DNA from: a virus
Reading direction: 5' to 3' (one strand)
DNA: 31,393 nt
Virus record (IMG/VR): IMGVR_UViG_3300042507_003904
Span: 1-31,393 of that record
The translations under genes were made by a program, and so were the position numbers. Shown piece after piece: positions 1 to 6,455 of the stretch. The notes under the pieces were generated by a model. The model saw only the letters and a list, made by a program, of their open reading frames with translations. It searched no databases and was not told the origin of the DNA. How positions within the stretch are numbered: position 1 is the first letter of the stretch; every line of letters starts with the position of its first letter.

Positions 1-686
1 TCTGCCGCAGCCGGAACCCAACCTTCCACAATGCGCCAGATTTCCTTGGCGTATTTGCGAATCTCAAGTTGCGCATGGGGATCCATCCGCAGCTTCAGGA
101 AATGCAGCAGGTTCCGCAGGTCGCACTTCCAGACCCATTGGGTGTAGTAGTTCAGGGTGATATTCATGCGGGCCAGTTCCCGCGCGAGGGCCTCCTCATT
201 GAGAAGACTTTCATAATTGAACCGAGCGATGCGTGAGAAGCTTTCGATCTTGTCCGCTGCCCTGCCTGCCTGTTCCGGCGTCAAGGCTTCACCACGGCCT
301 TGCTTGTTGTTGGTGGATTGCTGCGCCATATCCTGTGCGCTCGGAGTGTAGAACTCCTTGCACATCACGCTGTAACGGGCGCTCTCCTCATTCACGTTCG
401 CCGTGCGGTGGCGTATCCACTGCCGCGCCACGAACAGTGGCAGCTTGATATGCAACTTGATCTCGCACATCTCCAGCGGACTGGAATGCTGATGCTCGAC
501 CAGATACCGGATCAAGTTGGTGTCGTCATTCACGGTGCGTGTGCCGTCGCCGTAGGATACACGGGCTGCATCGGCAATAGAGCGATCTACCCCCATGTAG
601 TCGCGCACGATGATAAACCCGTGATCGAGCACCGGGATCTTCACGCCAATCATGCTGTCGAGAAATTCACTGTGTGGTCTGGTCAT
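1..686 (-). CDS. thyX: Flavin-dependent thymidylate synthase ThyX (3' end cut by window edge)
   Basis: ThyX makes dTMP from dUMP using methylenetetrahydrofolate and FADH2, and is a common phage nucleotide-supply enzyme. Translation from the ATG at 686 runs open to the window edge, about 228 residues. It carries the ThyX signature RHRTANVNEESARYS at residues 92-106, fitting RHR-x7-S; the serine usually found after RHRxA is an asparagine here. Before it lies the conserved helix SSPLEMCEIKLHIKLPLF, and further on NYYTQWVWKCDLRNLLHFLKLR, which matches the family's flavin/substrate-binding C-terminal part. The ATG overlaps the TGA of the upstream 61-residue gene (ATGA), so translation is probably coupled. 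The C-terminus lies outside the window, but the family is typically 220-300 residues, so little is missing. Identification is firm. Confidence 0.95.
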   Translation of the reverse strand, partial: MTRPHSEFLDSMIGVKIPVLDHGFIIVRDYMGVDRSIADAARVSYGDGTRTVNDDTNLIRYLVEHQHSSPLEMCEIKLHIKLPLFVARQWIRHRTANVNEESARYSVMCKEFYTPSAQDMAQQSTNNKQGRGEALTPEQAGRAADKIESFSRIARFNYESLLNEEALARELARMNITLNYYTQWVWKCDLRNLLHFLKLRMDPHAQLEIRKYAKEIWRIVEGWVPAAA

Positions 687-868
687 TCGTCTTCCCCTTG
701 TAAAATTCTGATTGCCTGTTCAATGCGCACATATCGAACGGCTGCTGAAATAGCCACGTCTGCATTGTGTTCATAAGCCCGGCGCATCATTTCGCGCAGC
801 CCTTTGTTTTCATCCTCCAGCCGTTTGATCTTGCGTCGCAAGGTTGACACTGTTTCTTCTTTCGTCAT
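683..868 (-). CDS. Small charged coiled-coil protein, 61 aa, unknown function
   Basis: The product is 61 residues, starting MTKEETVSTLRRKIKRLEDE. Residues 5-35 have leucine/charged heptad character and probably form a short coiled coil; no catalytic motif is visible. The ATG at 868 is chosen over upstream starts because GGAAGAAACGAA precedes it. Its first 59 bases overlap, in another frame, the 3' end of the zinc-finger gene upstream, and its TGA overlaps the thyX start, placing it in the same leftward operon. I do not recognise the family. Confidence 0.6.
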   Translation of the reverse strand: MTKEETVSTLRRKIKRLEDENKGLREMMRRAYEHNADVAISAAVRYVRIEQAIRILQGEDE

Positions 869-1229
869 TTCGTTTCTTCCAATAATATTTTGCAGTGCTT
901 GTTTTTGTTCGTTCACGCAGCTTGATAACGCGATCCTCCATAGCATCCCGGTTGCGCCAATAATCCACAATCTGATGCGCCTTGATCAGCACATATTCGC
1001 GGCCACGGGCCTTGTCTGGCGTGTCGTACAGTTTGATATGGTACTTTGCCTCGGCCAGCTGCGTTTTAGTATAAAGCGGTGGCTCCATCAAGGCGCGGCG
1101 GGCCATTGCGTCAGATGCCTTTCGGATGTCCCTGTGGCGTATTTCCGAGCACCTATGGCTGCACGTCAGACGATTGTGTTTTGTAAACGGAAACGATGTC
1201 CCGCATACAATGCAGTCCTTTTGATTCAT
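810..1229 (-). CDS. Small zinc-finger protein, 139 aa
   Basis: The N-terminus holds a C2C2 knuckle: C6-x2-C9 and C23-x3-C27, in the arrangement CxVCGxxF...CSxxC common in small phage DNA- or RNA-associated proteins. The rest is basic and probably helical (KTQLAEAKYHIKLYDTPDKA, then many Lys/Arg) without a recognised catalytic motif, so nucleic-acid binding is an inference. The ATG at 1229 is preceded by a strong GGAGGAATAGG and lies one base after the TAG of the MazG-like gene. An in-frame upstream extension exists but would run through the MazG gene and lacks a ribosome site. The C-terminus overlaps the next gene by about 59 bases, so its last ~20 residues are the least certain part. Confidence 0.65.
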   Translation of the reverse strand: MNQKDCIVCGTSFPFTKHNRLTCSHRCSEIRHRDIRKASDAMARRALMEPPLYTKTQLAEAKYHIKLYDTPDKARGREYVLIKAHQIVDYWRNRDAMEDRVIKLRERTKTSTAKYYWKKRNDERRNSVNLATQDQTAGG

Positions 1230-1230
1230 C

Positions 1231-1524
1231 CTATTCCTCCCGGATAAACACGCCGTCCACCATACGGCCTTTTCTGTGTTGGATCTCCAGATACGCCCGA
1301 TCAATACACGCTTCCAGCGTCGTCTGGCTTTGAGCGGCAAGGATGGTCAGCACCACGGCGCAATCCCCAATAGCATCCACCACATCAGCAGGGCGCTGCT
1401 TGTTAATAGCGGTGGCCAGCTCCCCGACTTCTTCAATCAGTTTGCACAATTGCGCTTGCCGGGTGGAACCATTGATGATGTTCCGGTCGTGTGCCCATTT
1501 TTCGATTCGTGCGATGTCTCTCAT
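1231..1524 (-). CDS. MazG-like nucleotide pyrophosphohydrolase, 97 aa
   Basis: All-alpha NTP pyrophosphohydrolases of the MazG/dUTPase-like group hydrolyse nucleoside triphosphates to monophosphates and PPi. The signature is present: E31-E32-x2-E35 in LIEEVGELATAI, and D50-x3-D54 in DVVDAIGDCAVVLTILA, the metal-binding carboxylates on two helices. At 97 residues it is a single-domain phage-type member rather than the two-domain bacterial MazG. The ATG at 1524 follows GGGAGAGCGTACA and overlaps the upstream stop (ATGA); a TTG start 15 bases upstream is less likely. With thyX in the same operon it suggests nucleotide-pool control. In other phages MazG is also proposed to affect (p)ppGpp, but nothing here decides the substrate. 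Confidence 0.85.
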   Translation of the reverse strand: MRDIARIEKWAHDRNIINGSTRQAQLCKLIEEVGELATAINKQRPADVVDAIGDCAVVLTILAAQSQTTLEACIDRAYLEIQHRKGRMVDGVFIREE

Positions 1525-1718
1525 TGTACGCTCTCCCAAAGCATAACCAGCACGGCGCTGTTATCTGGCCGGATGGTGGTGGTGAAGTGGATCAATCGGA
1601 CGTTTGCCGTTTCCGGTTTTTCAAACGTGGTCGGAATCTGATCAAAATGTTTAAATTCCTGCACCGTGACGTATTGTTTGACACGAGCAGGCATAGGAAT
1701 GTTAGCACTCCATGTCAT
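1521..1718 (-). CDS. Hypothetical protein, 65 aa
   Basis: The product is a 65-residue soluble protein (MTWSANIPMPARVKQYVTVQ...), probably beta-rich, with no membrane segment or motif I recognise. It overlaps both neighbours by ATGA, at 1715-1718 upstream and 1521-1524 downstream, so it is a translationally coupled member of the leftward operon. That tight packing is the main evidence that it is a real gene. Confidence 0.65.
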   Translation of the reverse strand: MTWSANIPMPARVKQYVTVQEFKHFDQIPTTFEKPETANVRLIHFTTTIRPDNSAVLVMLWESVQ

Positions 1719-1966
1719 CGCTCAATCTCCTGTAACAGATGCGCATAACCGCACAAATCAACCAGATTGTCCCGCTTGTGCTGAAACGATTCACGGGTCA
1801 GCTTGACTGCCATCAGAACCTTGCAGCAGTCCTGCGGGCTTAGGTCTTTCCCGGTTAGAACCGTGGCAATCGTGGCAATCTTGGCAAACGATTCACGGGC
1901 GTGGCCGTAATCCTGCTGGCGAGCGCCTGAAACGATCTCGGCGGCTTCTTCGAGGATGCTTTGCAT
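1715..1966 (-). CDS. DUF6378-like phage protein, 83 aa
   Basis: The sequence MQSILEEAAEIVSGARQQDY, followed by GHARESFAKIA, the LSPQDCCKVLMAVKLTRE stretch and DNLVDLCGYAHLLQ, has the layout of the short helical phage family I know as DUF6378 (ARQ.DYG...N...A, then M..KL.R, then D...D..GY). Its acidic helices recall MazG-type pyrophosphohydrolases, and such proteins often sit beside nucleotide-metabolism genes, as here (MazG-like and thyX downstream). The function has not been established to my knowledge. The ATG at 1966 overlaps the upstream TAA by one base. Confidence 0.75.
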   Translation of the reverse strand: MQSILEEAAEIVSGARQQDYGHARESFAKIATIATVLTGKDLSPQDCCKVLMAVKLTRESFQHKRDNLVDLCGYAHLLQEIER

Positions 1967-2355
1967 TAATCAATCCTCCAAACAATTACGCCGTGGCTGT
2001 TGCGGCGGGTTGAAAACACCGATCCCGGCACATGGCTATAACGCAAATGTGCCAACAGGCGCTTGATCACATTGGTTTTGTCATCCTCGACGGCCAGAAT
2101 CTGAATCCCGTCATACACCCGCAGCATGGACAACGGAGCGTGTAACTTGCTTACATCACCGTCAAAATCCACCGTGCGCACAATACTATGATGCACCACA
2201 TCGCCAGACTGATTGGCAATGCTATCGTGATTGCTTTCAGCATGGATCTTCTCCCTGTAAAAAGTTGCGGCCAGTTTGGCCTGTTCCAGTTTTTCGTGAA
2301 GCTGCCGGTTGATCACCTGCATAGCCTCAAGCTTGCGCATGATTTCTTCGTTCAT
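1966..2355 (-). CDS. Hypothetical protein with N-terminal coiled coil, 129 aa
   Basis: Residues 1-40 (MNEEIMRKLEAMQVINRQLH...) form a predicted amphipathic, probably coiled-coil helix. The remainder is mixed alpha/beta with no motif I can name. The ATG at 2355 has a good AGAGG site upstream. It sits mid-operon, one base overlapping the DUF6378-like gene. I do not recognise the family. Confidence 0.7.
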   Translation of the reverse strand: MNEEIMRKLEAMQVINRQLHEKLEQAKLAATFYREKIHAESNHDSIANQSGDVVHHSIVRTVDFDGDVSKLHAPLSMLRVYDGIQILAVEDDKTNVIKRLLAHLRYSHVPGSVFSTRRNSHGVIVWRID

Positions 2356-2366
2356 TTTTTACCTCT

Positions 2367-2795
2367 TTATGACTTTCTCGGCGGTAGTTCAATTTCTCGA
2401 GTTGCCAGTTTATCTCTCACAGCTTCATTGCGCCTGTTTTTAGCTTTCGTTTGCGGCAAAACATTTTTTGGCTTTTTCCAATTCGACATCGCCCAAGACT
2501 CCATAATGTCACCATAATTTGTACCTGGGCGTATAAAAGGACACACTAAATTGTTTAAATCTGGCGACATACACTCAATCTGATAATCACCAGAAAAAGA
2601 TAAAAGCGGGTGCGTTTTTTCTAGGTCTTCTATCTGAAGAAATCCCGCACCCAGCTTTAAATAAATGCCCGTGCCAGTTGGGCCATTACCAATAAGTAAG
2701 GCGTGATGCATAGGCCGAGGCTTTTTGTGATTTGGCACATCGTCGCCTGTGTTTGGCATTAGATCAATGTGCAATTGAAATAACCGTTGTGTCAT
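2367..2795 (-). CDS. Hypothetical protein, 142 aa
   Basis: The 142-residue product begins MTQRLFQLHIDLMPNTGDD and ends in a Lys/Arg-rich tail (WKKPKNVLPQTKAKNRRNE...). The centre (HHALLIGNGPTGTGIYLKLG) is hydrophobic and glycine-rich but not a Walker motif. The ATG at 2795 is preceded by AGAGGTGATC and overlaps the upstream TGA (ATGA). A longer in-frame version from 2876 would lie inside the upstream gene and is rejected. Function unknown. Confidence 0.7.
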   Translation of the reverse strand: MTQRLFQLHIDLMPNTGDDVPNHKKPRPMHHALLIGNGPTGTGIYLKLGAGFLQIEDLEKTHPLLSFSGDYQIECMSPDLNNLVCPFIRPGTNYGDIMESWAMSNWKKPKNVLPQTKAKNRRNEAVRDKLATREIELPPRKS

Positions 2796-3172
2796 GGTTT
2801 GATCACCTCTGAGAATTGCGGAAATGGGATGCCGTTGCGTTCGATGATTTTCACAGCGGAAAATTTGCGCAGCCATTCGGACATAAAATCCTTACTAATC
2901 ATGACCGCATATTTATCCGGCATTGAAAAGCCACGCAAAACGTCATCTACCTGCGGCAAAAACCGCTTCGCAGCATTCGGCCCGGATTCGGTGACGGTGA
3001 TGCGCCAAACTCTAGCGTCAGGCAGAAAAAGCTGCACCCATCCCATATCATTTTGTATAACATATTCAGAATTGTTTGGATTGCTGTCCATTTCAAACCC
3101 AAGCTTATGCGCAGCAGCAGCAGCCCATATCTCATTCATAACGAGTTGCGTTCCCGGCTTGTACATTGTCAT
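2792..3172 (-). CDS. Hypothetical protein, 126 aa
   Basis: The 126-residue soluble protein has mixed composition (MTMYKPGTQLVMNEIWAAAA..., then WVQLFLPDARVWRITVTESG). No membrane helix or catalytic motif is visible. The ATG at 3172 is used because GGGAGAAGGGAA lies just upstream and the start overlaps the TGA of the preceding membrane-protein gene. The in-frame ATG two codons later cannot be excluded. It is an operon member of unknown function. Confidence 0.7.
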   Translation of the reverse strand: MTMYKPGTQLVMNEIWAAAAAHKLGFEMDSNPNNSEYVIQNDMGWVQLFLPDARVWRITVTESGPNAAKRFLPQVDDVLRGFSMPDKYAVMISKDFMSEWLRKFSAVKIIERNGIPFPQFSEVIKP

Positions 3173-3348
3173 TTCCCTTCTCCCGGTATTTCACATTGTT
3201 CCAGCGGGATGCTGTGCGTCATGCAGAAGCGCAGCAGGTCTGTTTTGTTCTGTAGGATTTGTGATGTACTTGTTCCAGCAACCACAGCCAAAACAAACGC
3301 ACACGCAAAGCCAACGAACATCCCGATTGCCAATTCATCCCGTATCAT
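3169..3348 (-). CDS. Small single-pass membrane protein, 59 aa
   Basis: The product begins MIRDELAIGMFVGFACAFVL and continues AVVAG, giving one hydrophobic helix at residues 7-25, followed by a polar tail containing two cysteines (C42 and C52). The ATG at 3348 overlaps the preceding TGA (ATGA) and follows GGGGGGTGGGGA. The longer frame from 3510 is rejected because it lies within the upstream gene. Size and layout are typical of small phage inner-membrane proteins. A lysis or superinfection role is possible, but no motif supports either. Confidence 0.65.
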   Translation of the reverse strand: MIRDELAIGMFVGFACAFVLAVVAGTSTSQILQNKTDLLRFCMTHSIPLEQCEIPGEGK

Positions 3349-3653
3349 TCCCCACCCCCCAGCAGCGGCGGGCTGGCGTTGAGCATGGTGCGAAACGAGA
3401 TCGTGTCTCCAACTGAAGAATCCATAATTGGCGGAATACGTGTGTTCAGCCTGGCATTGCGTCCCGCGTATGCCATCTCTCGTGTCGGCTTTGCCACCGT
3501 CGCCACACACCCGGTGTTGTCTTGTACGGACATGATCTCATGCAGTTTTTTCGCCACCTGCCCATGATCCGGGTCGTTCACGTCCAGACAATCCAGCAAT
3601 TCCAAAGCGAATTGCCGATCAAGAATCAGTTTGTTGTCGAGCTTGTTCAGCAT
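3345..3653 (-). CDS. Hypothetical protein, 102 aa
   Basis: The N-terminal half is helical and acidic (MLNKLDNKLILDRQFALELL, then DVNDPDHGQVAKKLHEIM). The C-terminal half is polar and probably extended, ending in LLGGGE. The ATG at 3653 is preceded by AGGAG at about ten bases. It overlaps the 77-residue gene upstream by 35 bases and the membrane-protein gene downstream by ATGA. Unknown function. Confidence 0.65.
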   Translation of the reverse strand: MLNKLDNKLILDRQFALELLDCLDVNDPDHGQVAKKLHEIMSVQDNTGCVATVAKPTREMAYAGRNARLNTRIPPIMDSSVGDTISFRTMLNASPPLLGGGE

Positions 3654-3852
3654 TTTTCATTTCTCCTTTTTTTCGTTTTTTCCAAAGCCGTTGAATCAAT
3701 CCAGTGGATGCAAATTCCCACCGTTTGCGATCAGGGTCAAAAAACAAAAACCCCGTGTGGCAAGCTGATTTTTTGCACACTGTGTACCCATGCCAGCAGG
3801 CAAACAGTTTTGCCGCAGTATGATATTCCCGGAGGATTTTTTTATTGCCCAT
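3619..3852 (-). CDS. Small basic protein, 77 aa
   Basis: The 77-residue product (MGNKKILREYHTAAKLFACW...) is strongly basic, with a LWKKRKKGEMK segment, and has three cysteines (C19, C26 and C31). GGTGGG lies before the ATG at 3852, which overlaps the TGA of the previous gene. The middle (GFLFFDPDRKRWEFA) reads like a small beta hairpin. No family recognised. Confidence 0.6.
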   Translation of the reverse strand: MGNKKILREYHTAAKLFACWHGYTVCKKSACHTGFLFFDPDRKRWEFASTGLIQRLWKKRKKGEMKNAEQARQQTDS

Positions 3853-4184
3853 CACCCACCCACCTTTCCGCACTTGGCTAACGTTGTTGTTATCCGTTTT
3901 TCCAGATGACCAATTGTCTCTTTCAGATGTTTTACAGTCAGCCAAATGTCTTCTAATTCATGCTGTGCCTTATCCCGCTGCTCTAGCAACTGTCTGTTCT
4001 CCTGCTTGAGCCGAAAAACGTCCGGGTGGTTAGCGGCAGCGTATTCAATGGCGTTACAAAACCATGCAGCCATTGCACTCACGTCATCAAACCCAGATTT
4101 TGCACAAAATTCTTCTGCCCATGCGTGGCCGTCACTACCTATGCGCTTAATCATGGCATCGTATGGCTCAATGAATTTAGTCAT
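3852..4184 (-). CDS. Hypothetical coiled-coil protein, 110 aa, with LAKCGK tail
   Basis: It starts MTKFIEPYDAMIKRIGSDGH at 4184 with AGGAGAAAACCA upstream. Residues ~55-100 (RLKQENRQLLEQRDKAQHEL... LKETIGHLEKRI) form a long coiled coil. The C-terminus TTLAKCGKVGG closely resembles the C-terminus of the next gene upstream (NTLAKCGKEKTND), which may reflect a small duplication or a shared C-terminal module. It overlaps that gene by eight bases. Function unknown. Confidence 0.7.
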   Translation of the reverse strand: MTKFIEPYDAMIKRIGSDGHAWAEEFCAKSGFDDVSAMAAWFCNAIEYAAANHPDVFRLKQENRQLLEQRDKAQHELEDIWLTVKHLKETIGHLEKRITTTLAKCGKVGG

Positions 4185-4779
4185 TGGTTTTCTCCTTTCC
4201 ACACTTGGCGAGGGTGTTGATCGTACGCGCAACCAAGCAATCTTCTTCCAAAAAGTGCTCCTGACAATATCCGTGATGATCGTGGCGGCAGTTCTCGCCC
4301 GTCACGGCTACGAACTCCCTCAACAGCCCTATCAACTCATCCCGCTGTTCCTTCAGATGCACGATAACGTCTGCCGCCTCCTCTGCTATCGTTTCCGCGA
4401 CATGCTCGCCCACGCAAACACCATCCGCGTCAGTGGCGCTAGGAAAATTTTTTTGGTCGTCCTTATACCAAGGGTAGTTTCCAAGCGCTTTCCCCAACAC
4501 TTGTTTGATTTCATGCTGAGTTTTGGAGTAGTCTTGTTGCAAGCGATTCAGCCGATCCAACAACTGGCGCGGGGTCAGGCCGGTCTCGTGGAATACGGTT
4601 CCGGCTTCGGCCATTAAAGCTGCATCAACCTCACGGATGAAACCGGTTACATTAAACCCTGTTCCGTTATCCAAAACACATTGAGCGCCCTCAATCGTTC
4701 TGTAATTTTCATCAATTTCTCCAGTGTAAACTGGGTATTGCTTCCAAGGCCCCGGCGTCGGTTTTGCTGTGTTAATCAT
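4177..4779 (-). CDS. TPGPW-type phage accessory protein, 200 aa
   Basis: The N-terminus has TPGPW at residues 8-12, then REVDAALMAEAG. This matches the arrangement (TPGPW ... A.A.L.A.A..L) that opens many small accessory proteins of proteobacterial phages; their function is unknown. The middle is helical (TPRQLLDRLNRLQQDYSKTQ). The C-terminal part contains CRHDHHGYCQEHFLEEDC, a Cys/His-rich stretch that could bind metal, followed by a LAKCGK tail. The ATG at 4779 follows GGGACAAAACA. It is the second gene of the leftward operon. Confidence 0.75.
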   Translation of the reverse strand: MINTAKPTPGPWKQYPVYTGEIDENYRTIEGAQCVLDNGTGFNVTGFIREVDAALMAEAGTVFHETGLTPRQLLDRLNRLQQDYSKTQHEIKQVLGKALGNYPWYKDDQKNFPSATDADGVCVGEHVAETIAEEAADVIVHLKEQRDELIGLLREFVAVTGENCRHDHHGYCQEHFLEEDCLVARTINTLAKCGKEKTND

Positions 4780-4798
4780 TGTTTTGTCCCTTCGCTTC

Positions 4799-4960
4799 TC
4801 AAATCAGTTCGCGCCCTGTTTCAGTCACACGCTCCACATACCGCTCGCAATACGTCGGCACTGGATCGCCAGAAACAGCCGCATTTCCAAGGTATGACAC
4901 GCCCCACCCAATGGCTGCGGGCAGAACGATAATCAACAATCCTGCGTCGTAGGTTTTCAT
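4799..4960 (-). CDS. Small single-pass membrane protein, 53 aa
   Basis: The sequence starts MKTYDAGLLIIVLPAAIGWG and continues VSYLGNAAVSG, giving one hydrophobic segment at residues ~6-27, followed by a polar periplasmic or cytoplasmic tail. The ATG at 4960 has GGGAGACTGAA upstream. An upstream in-frame extension lacks a ribosome site and runs into the terminator region. It appears to be the first gene of the leftward 1-4960 operon. Unknown function. Confidence 0.6.
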   Translation of the reverse strand: MKTYDAGLLIIVLPAAIGWGVSYLGNAAVSGDPVPTYCERYVERVTETGRELI

Positions 4961-5023
4961 TTCAGTCTCCCGTATTTTGTTTCTTGTCGTGACATTTGCA
5001 CGATTTTTTTCGCTTGTAAACAT

Positions 5024-5056
5024 AAAAAAAGAGCGGCAACATAAAAATGTCGCCGC
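5024..5056 (-). terminator. Rho-independent terminator (leftward), left border of the 5174-6045 island
   Basis: GCGGC (5033-5037) pairs with GCCGC (5052-5056), and inside it ACAT pairs with ATGT around a short A-rich loop. On the minus strand the stem is followed by seven T residues (5024-5030 as A on the plus strand). It would stop leftward transcripts coming from the right. The downstream operon (4960 to 1) then needs its own promoter between here and 4960, and I see no convincing -10 there. Attenuation of that operon is an alternative. Confidence 0.65.
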
Positions 5057-5173
5057 CCAAGTTCGCCTCACGTCGGGAAAATGACAAAACCGGAAAGAGG
5101 CAGGGAGAACGATAACCATATCTTAACTTCTTGTGTGCTACAAGGGGACATCAACAACCAAAGGGAGATACCC

Positions 5174-5668
5174 ATGTTTATTTTTGCGAATCCTGAAATG
5201 CTACCAGAACAGCGCCTGTGGGCATCGCTGATTGATCAACTGATGCGAGATGCGTTCAAACTCAAACGCAACAAGCACAACTCTGATTTCAATTCCATTC
5301 AGCACGTTATTGATCAGGCTCACTCATGGTTCAGCATCCATAGCAAAGATTTTGTGATGGTTTGCGACATGGCCGGATATGATCCCAGCTTTGTGATGCG
5401 CGAATACCAAAAGGAGAAAAAGCGCACAGGGCGGGGCAACTGGCGTGACATCAAGACCGTTCGCAAGCACCTGCAACAAATCGGCGTTGCGACCATGCTT
5501 GCCTTGACTGTCTCGGCCTGTGCCACACAAAAGCCAGCGCCGCTACGGAGTGACGTAATGATTCCGGATGTTAAAGCCTGCATCGCGGAATATGACGAGA
5601 CGGGCTTTATCGGAACACGGGCAGAGTACCTTGCTGGATGCTATCGTTTTGCTACGGTGAGGTTTTAA
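5174..5668 (+). CDS. Phage protein with internal lipoprotein-type signal (possible fusion), 164 aa
   Basis: Residues 1-80 (EQRLWASLIDQLMRDAF ... SWFSIHSKDFVMVCDMAGYD, then PSFVMREY) resemble a short protein seen in many alphaproteobacterial phages (LW..vl.qAl.Da ... WL.s.DF..VC.lAG.DP); its role is unknown. After a basic stretch comes IGVATMLALTVSAC, a hydrophobic core ending in a good lipobox (VSAC, C116), then a 48-residue tail. A type II signal in mid-protein is odd: either two genes have fused in frame, or a lipoprotein starts internally at M75 (5396), which has only a weak ribosome site. The ATG at 5174 is supported by GGGAGA. The stop overlaps the next start (TAATG). The gene runs opposite to both flanking operons. 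Confidence 0.7.
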   Translation: MFIFANPEMLPEQRLWASLIDQLMRDAFKLKRNKHNSDFNSIQHVIDQAHSWFSIHSKDFVMVCDMAGYDPSFVMREYQKEKKRTGRGNWRDIKTVRKHLQQIGVATMLALTVSACATQKPAPLRSDVMIPDVKACIAEYDETGFIGTRAEYLAGCYRFATVRF

Positions 5669-6045
5669 TGAGCGAGGAAACCAAAAAACCAGTCCGCCAG
5701 CCTAAGCTGTTCAGATTGGTTTACCGTGGCATCGGCAATGCGCTTGCAGCGTATGCCCTGTTTACTGGCGCTTGCCTTGTTGGGCATCACATCGTCGAGG
5801 TGCATCACAAGCCGCTGATTGCCAAAATCACGCTGTATGGCGTGGCACTCACAGGCGACAGAAACGATCTGGTGAATGCCGCCCGGCTGCAAGACCTGTC
5901 TGACGAGGAATTTTCCATGTTTCTTGTTCGGCTGGGTTATGAAGACAGCATGATTGAGGAAATGCTGGTGCGCCGCTCGATGTCGGAGGAACAATGGCGC
6001 GAAACCAAAGCAATGGAGAAGGAGATTAAAAACGGCAAGTGGTAA
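5668..6045 (+). CDS. Membrane-anchored hypothetical protein, 125 aa
   Basis: The start is the ATG at 5668 (MSEETKKPVRQPKLFRLVYR), with GAGG upstream and a one-base overlap with the previous stop. A hydrophobic helix at residues ~26-50 (IGNALAAYALFTGACLVGHH) suggests an N-in, C-out single-pass protein. The C-terminal 70 residues are acidic and helical (DLSDEEFSMFLVRLGYEDSM...). It forms a two-gene transcription unit with the lipobox gene and is followed at once by a terminator. A two-component envelope function (lysis, exclusion) is conceivable, but no spanin or holin signature is convincing. Confidence 0.7.
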   Translation: MSEETKKPVRQPKLFRLVYRGIGNALAAYALFTGACLVGHHIVEVHHKPLIAKITLYGVALTGDRNDLVNAARLQDLSDEEFSMFLVRLGYEDSMIEEMLVRRSMSEEQWRETKAMEKEIKNGKW

Positions 6046-6047
6046 CA

Positions 6048-6083
6048 AAAAACCCCCGAGGGCATGAATCCCCGGGGGTTTTT
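6048..6083. terminator. Bidirectional rho-independent terminator between convergent genes
   Basis: An AAAAAACCCCCG left arm and a CGGGGGTTTTT right arm surround an AG-rich loop, with A-tract on one side and T-tract on the other. It therefore works on both strands: for the rightward island ending at 6045 and for the leftward replication operon ending at 6107. Confidence 0.9.
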
Positions 6084-6106
6084 CTATCTACTGTGGACGC
6101 ATAGTC

Positions 6107-6454
6107 TCACAGACTATCCCAATATTCAAGCACCTGATTTCGCGCATCCTCAAACCCGTGCCCGACAATGACGTTATGACGACACTCGTTTTCAAGATAA
6201 GCGAGCATATCCTTCTGCGCAGGTGACAGCTTGCCGCCCTTCGCCCGTTTCATTTCAATCCATAAATTCCAACCCGGCACAAACAAATCAGGAACACCGG
6301 GCAAAGAACCGCTTGCTTTTAATGTTTTTGCGGTTTTCCAGTGTCGAACCCCCCCATTTGGGGTAGAAAAAATCCGCACCTCTGGCCACGTCGCCCGGAA
6401 CCATGCGACAAAGGCGGCCTGTTCCTGATCCTCGGTGGGGATGATGGTCGTCAT
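6107..6454 (-). CDS. VRR-NUC (PD-(D/E)XK) nuclease, 115 aa
   Basis: VRR-NUC proteins are small PD-(D/E)XK structure-specific nucleases, often encoded by phages beside helicases and recombination genes. Visible motifs are a conserved N-terminal glutamate region (TEDQEQAAFVAWF), TPNGG (31-35), GVPDLFVP with the catalytic PD at 55-56, and WIEMKRAKGGKLSPAQ with E67-x-K69. Length is standard for the stand-alone phage form. The ATG at 6454 has AAGGGGGAT upstream; a longer form from 6487 would overlap the preceding gene. It is the last gene before the bidirectional terminator and probably resolves branched replication or recombination intermediates. Confidence 0.92.
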   Translation of the reverse strand: MTTIIPTEDQEQAAFVAWFRATWPEVRIFSTPNGGVRHWKTAKTLKASGSLPGVPDLFVPGWNLWIEMKRAKGGKLSPAQKDMLAYLENECRHNVIVGHGFEDARNQVLEYWDSL

Positions 6455-6455
6455 A

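Noticed and set aside
300-776. 158-codon plus-strand frame
   Set aside because: Antisense to thyX and the 61-residue gene, whose motifs and ribosome sites are clear; no plausible start signal.
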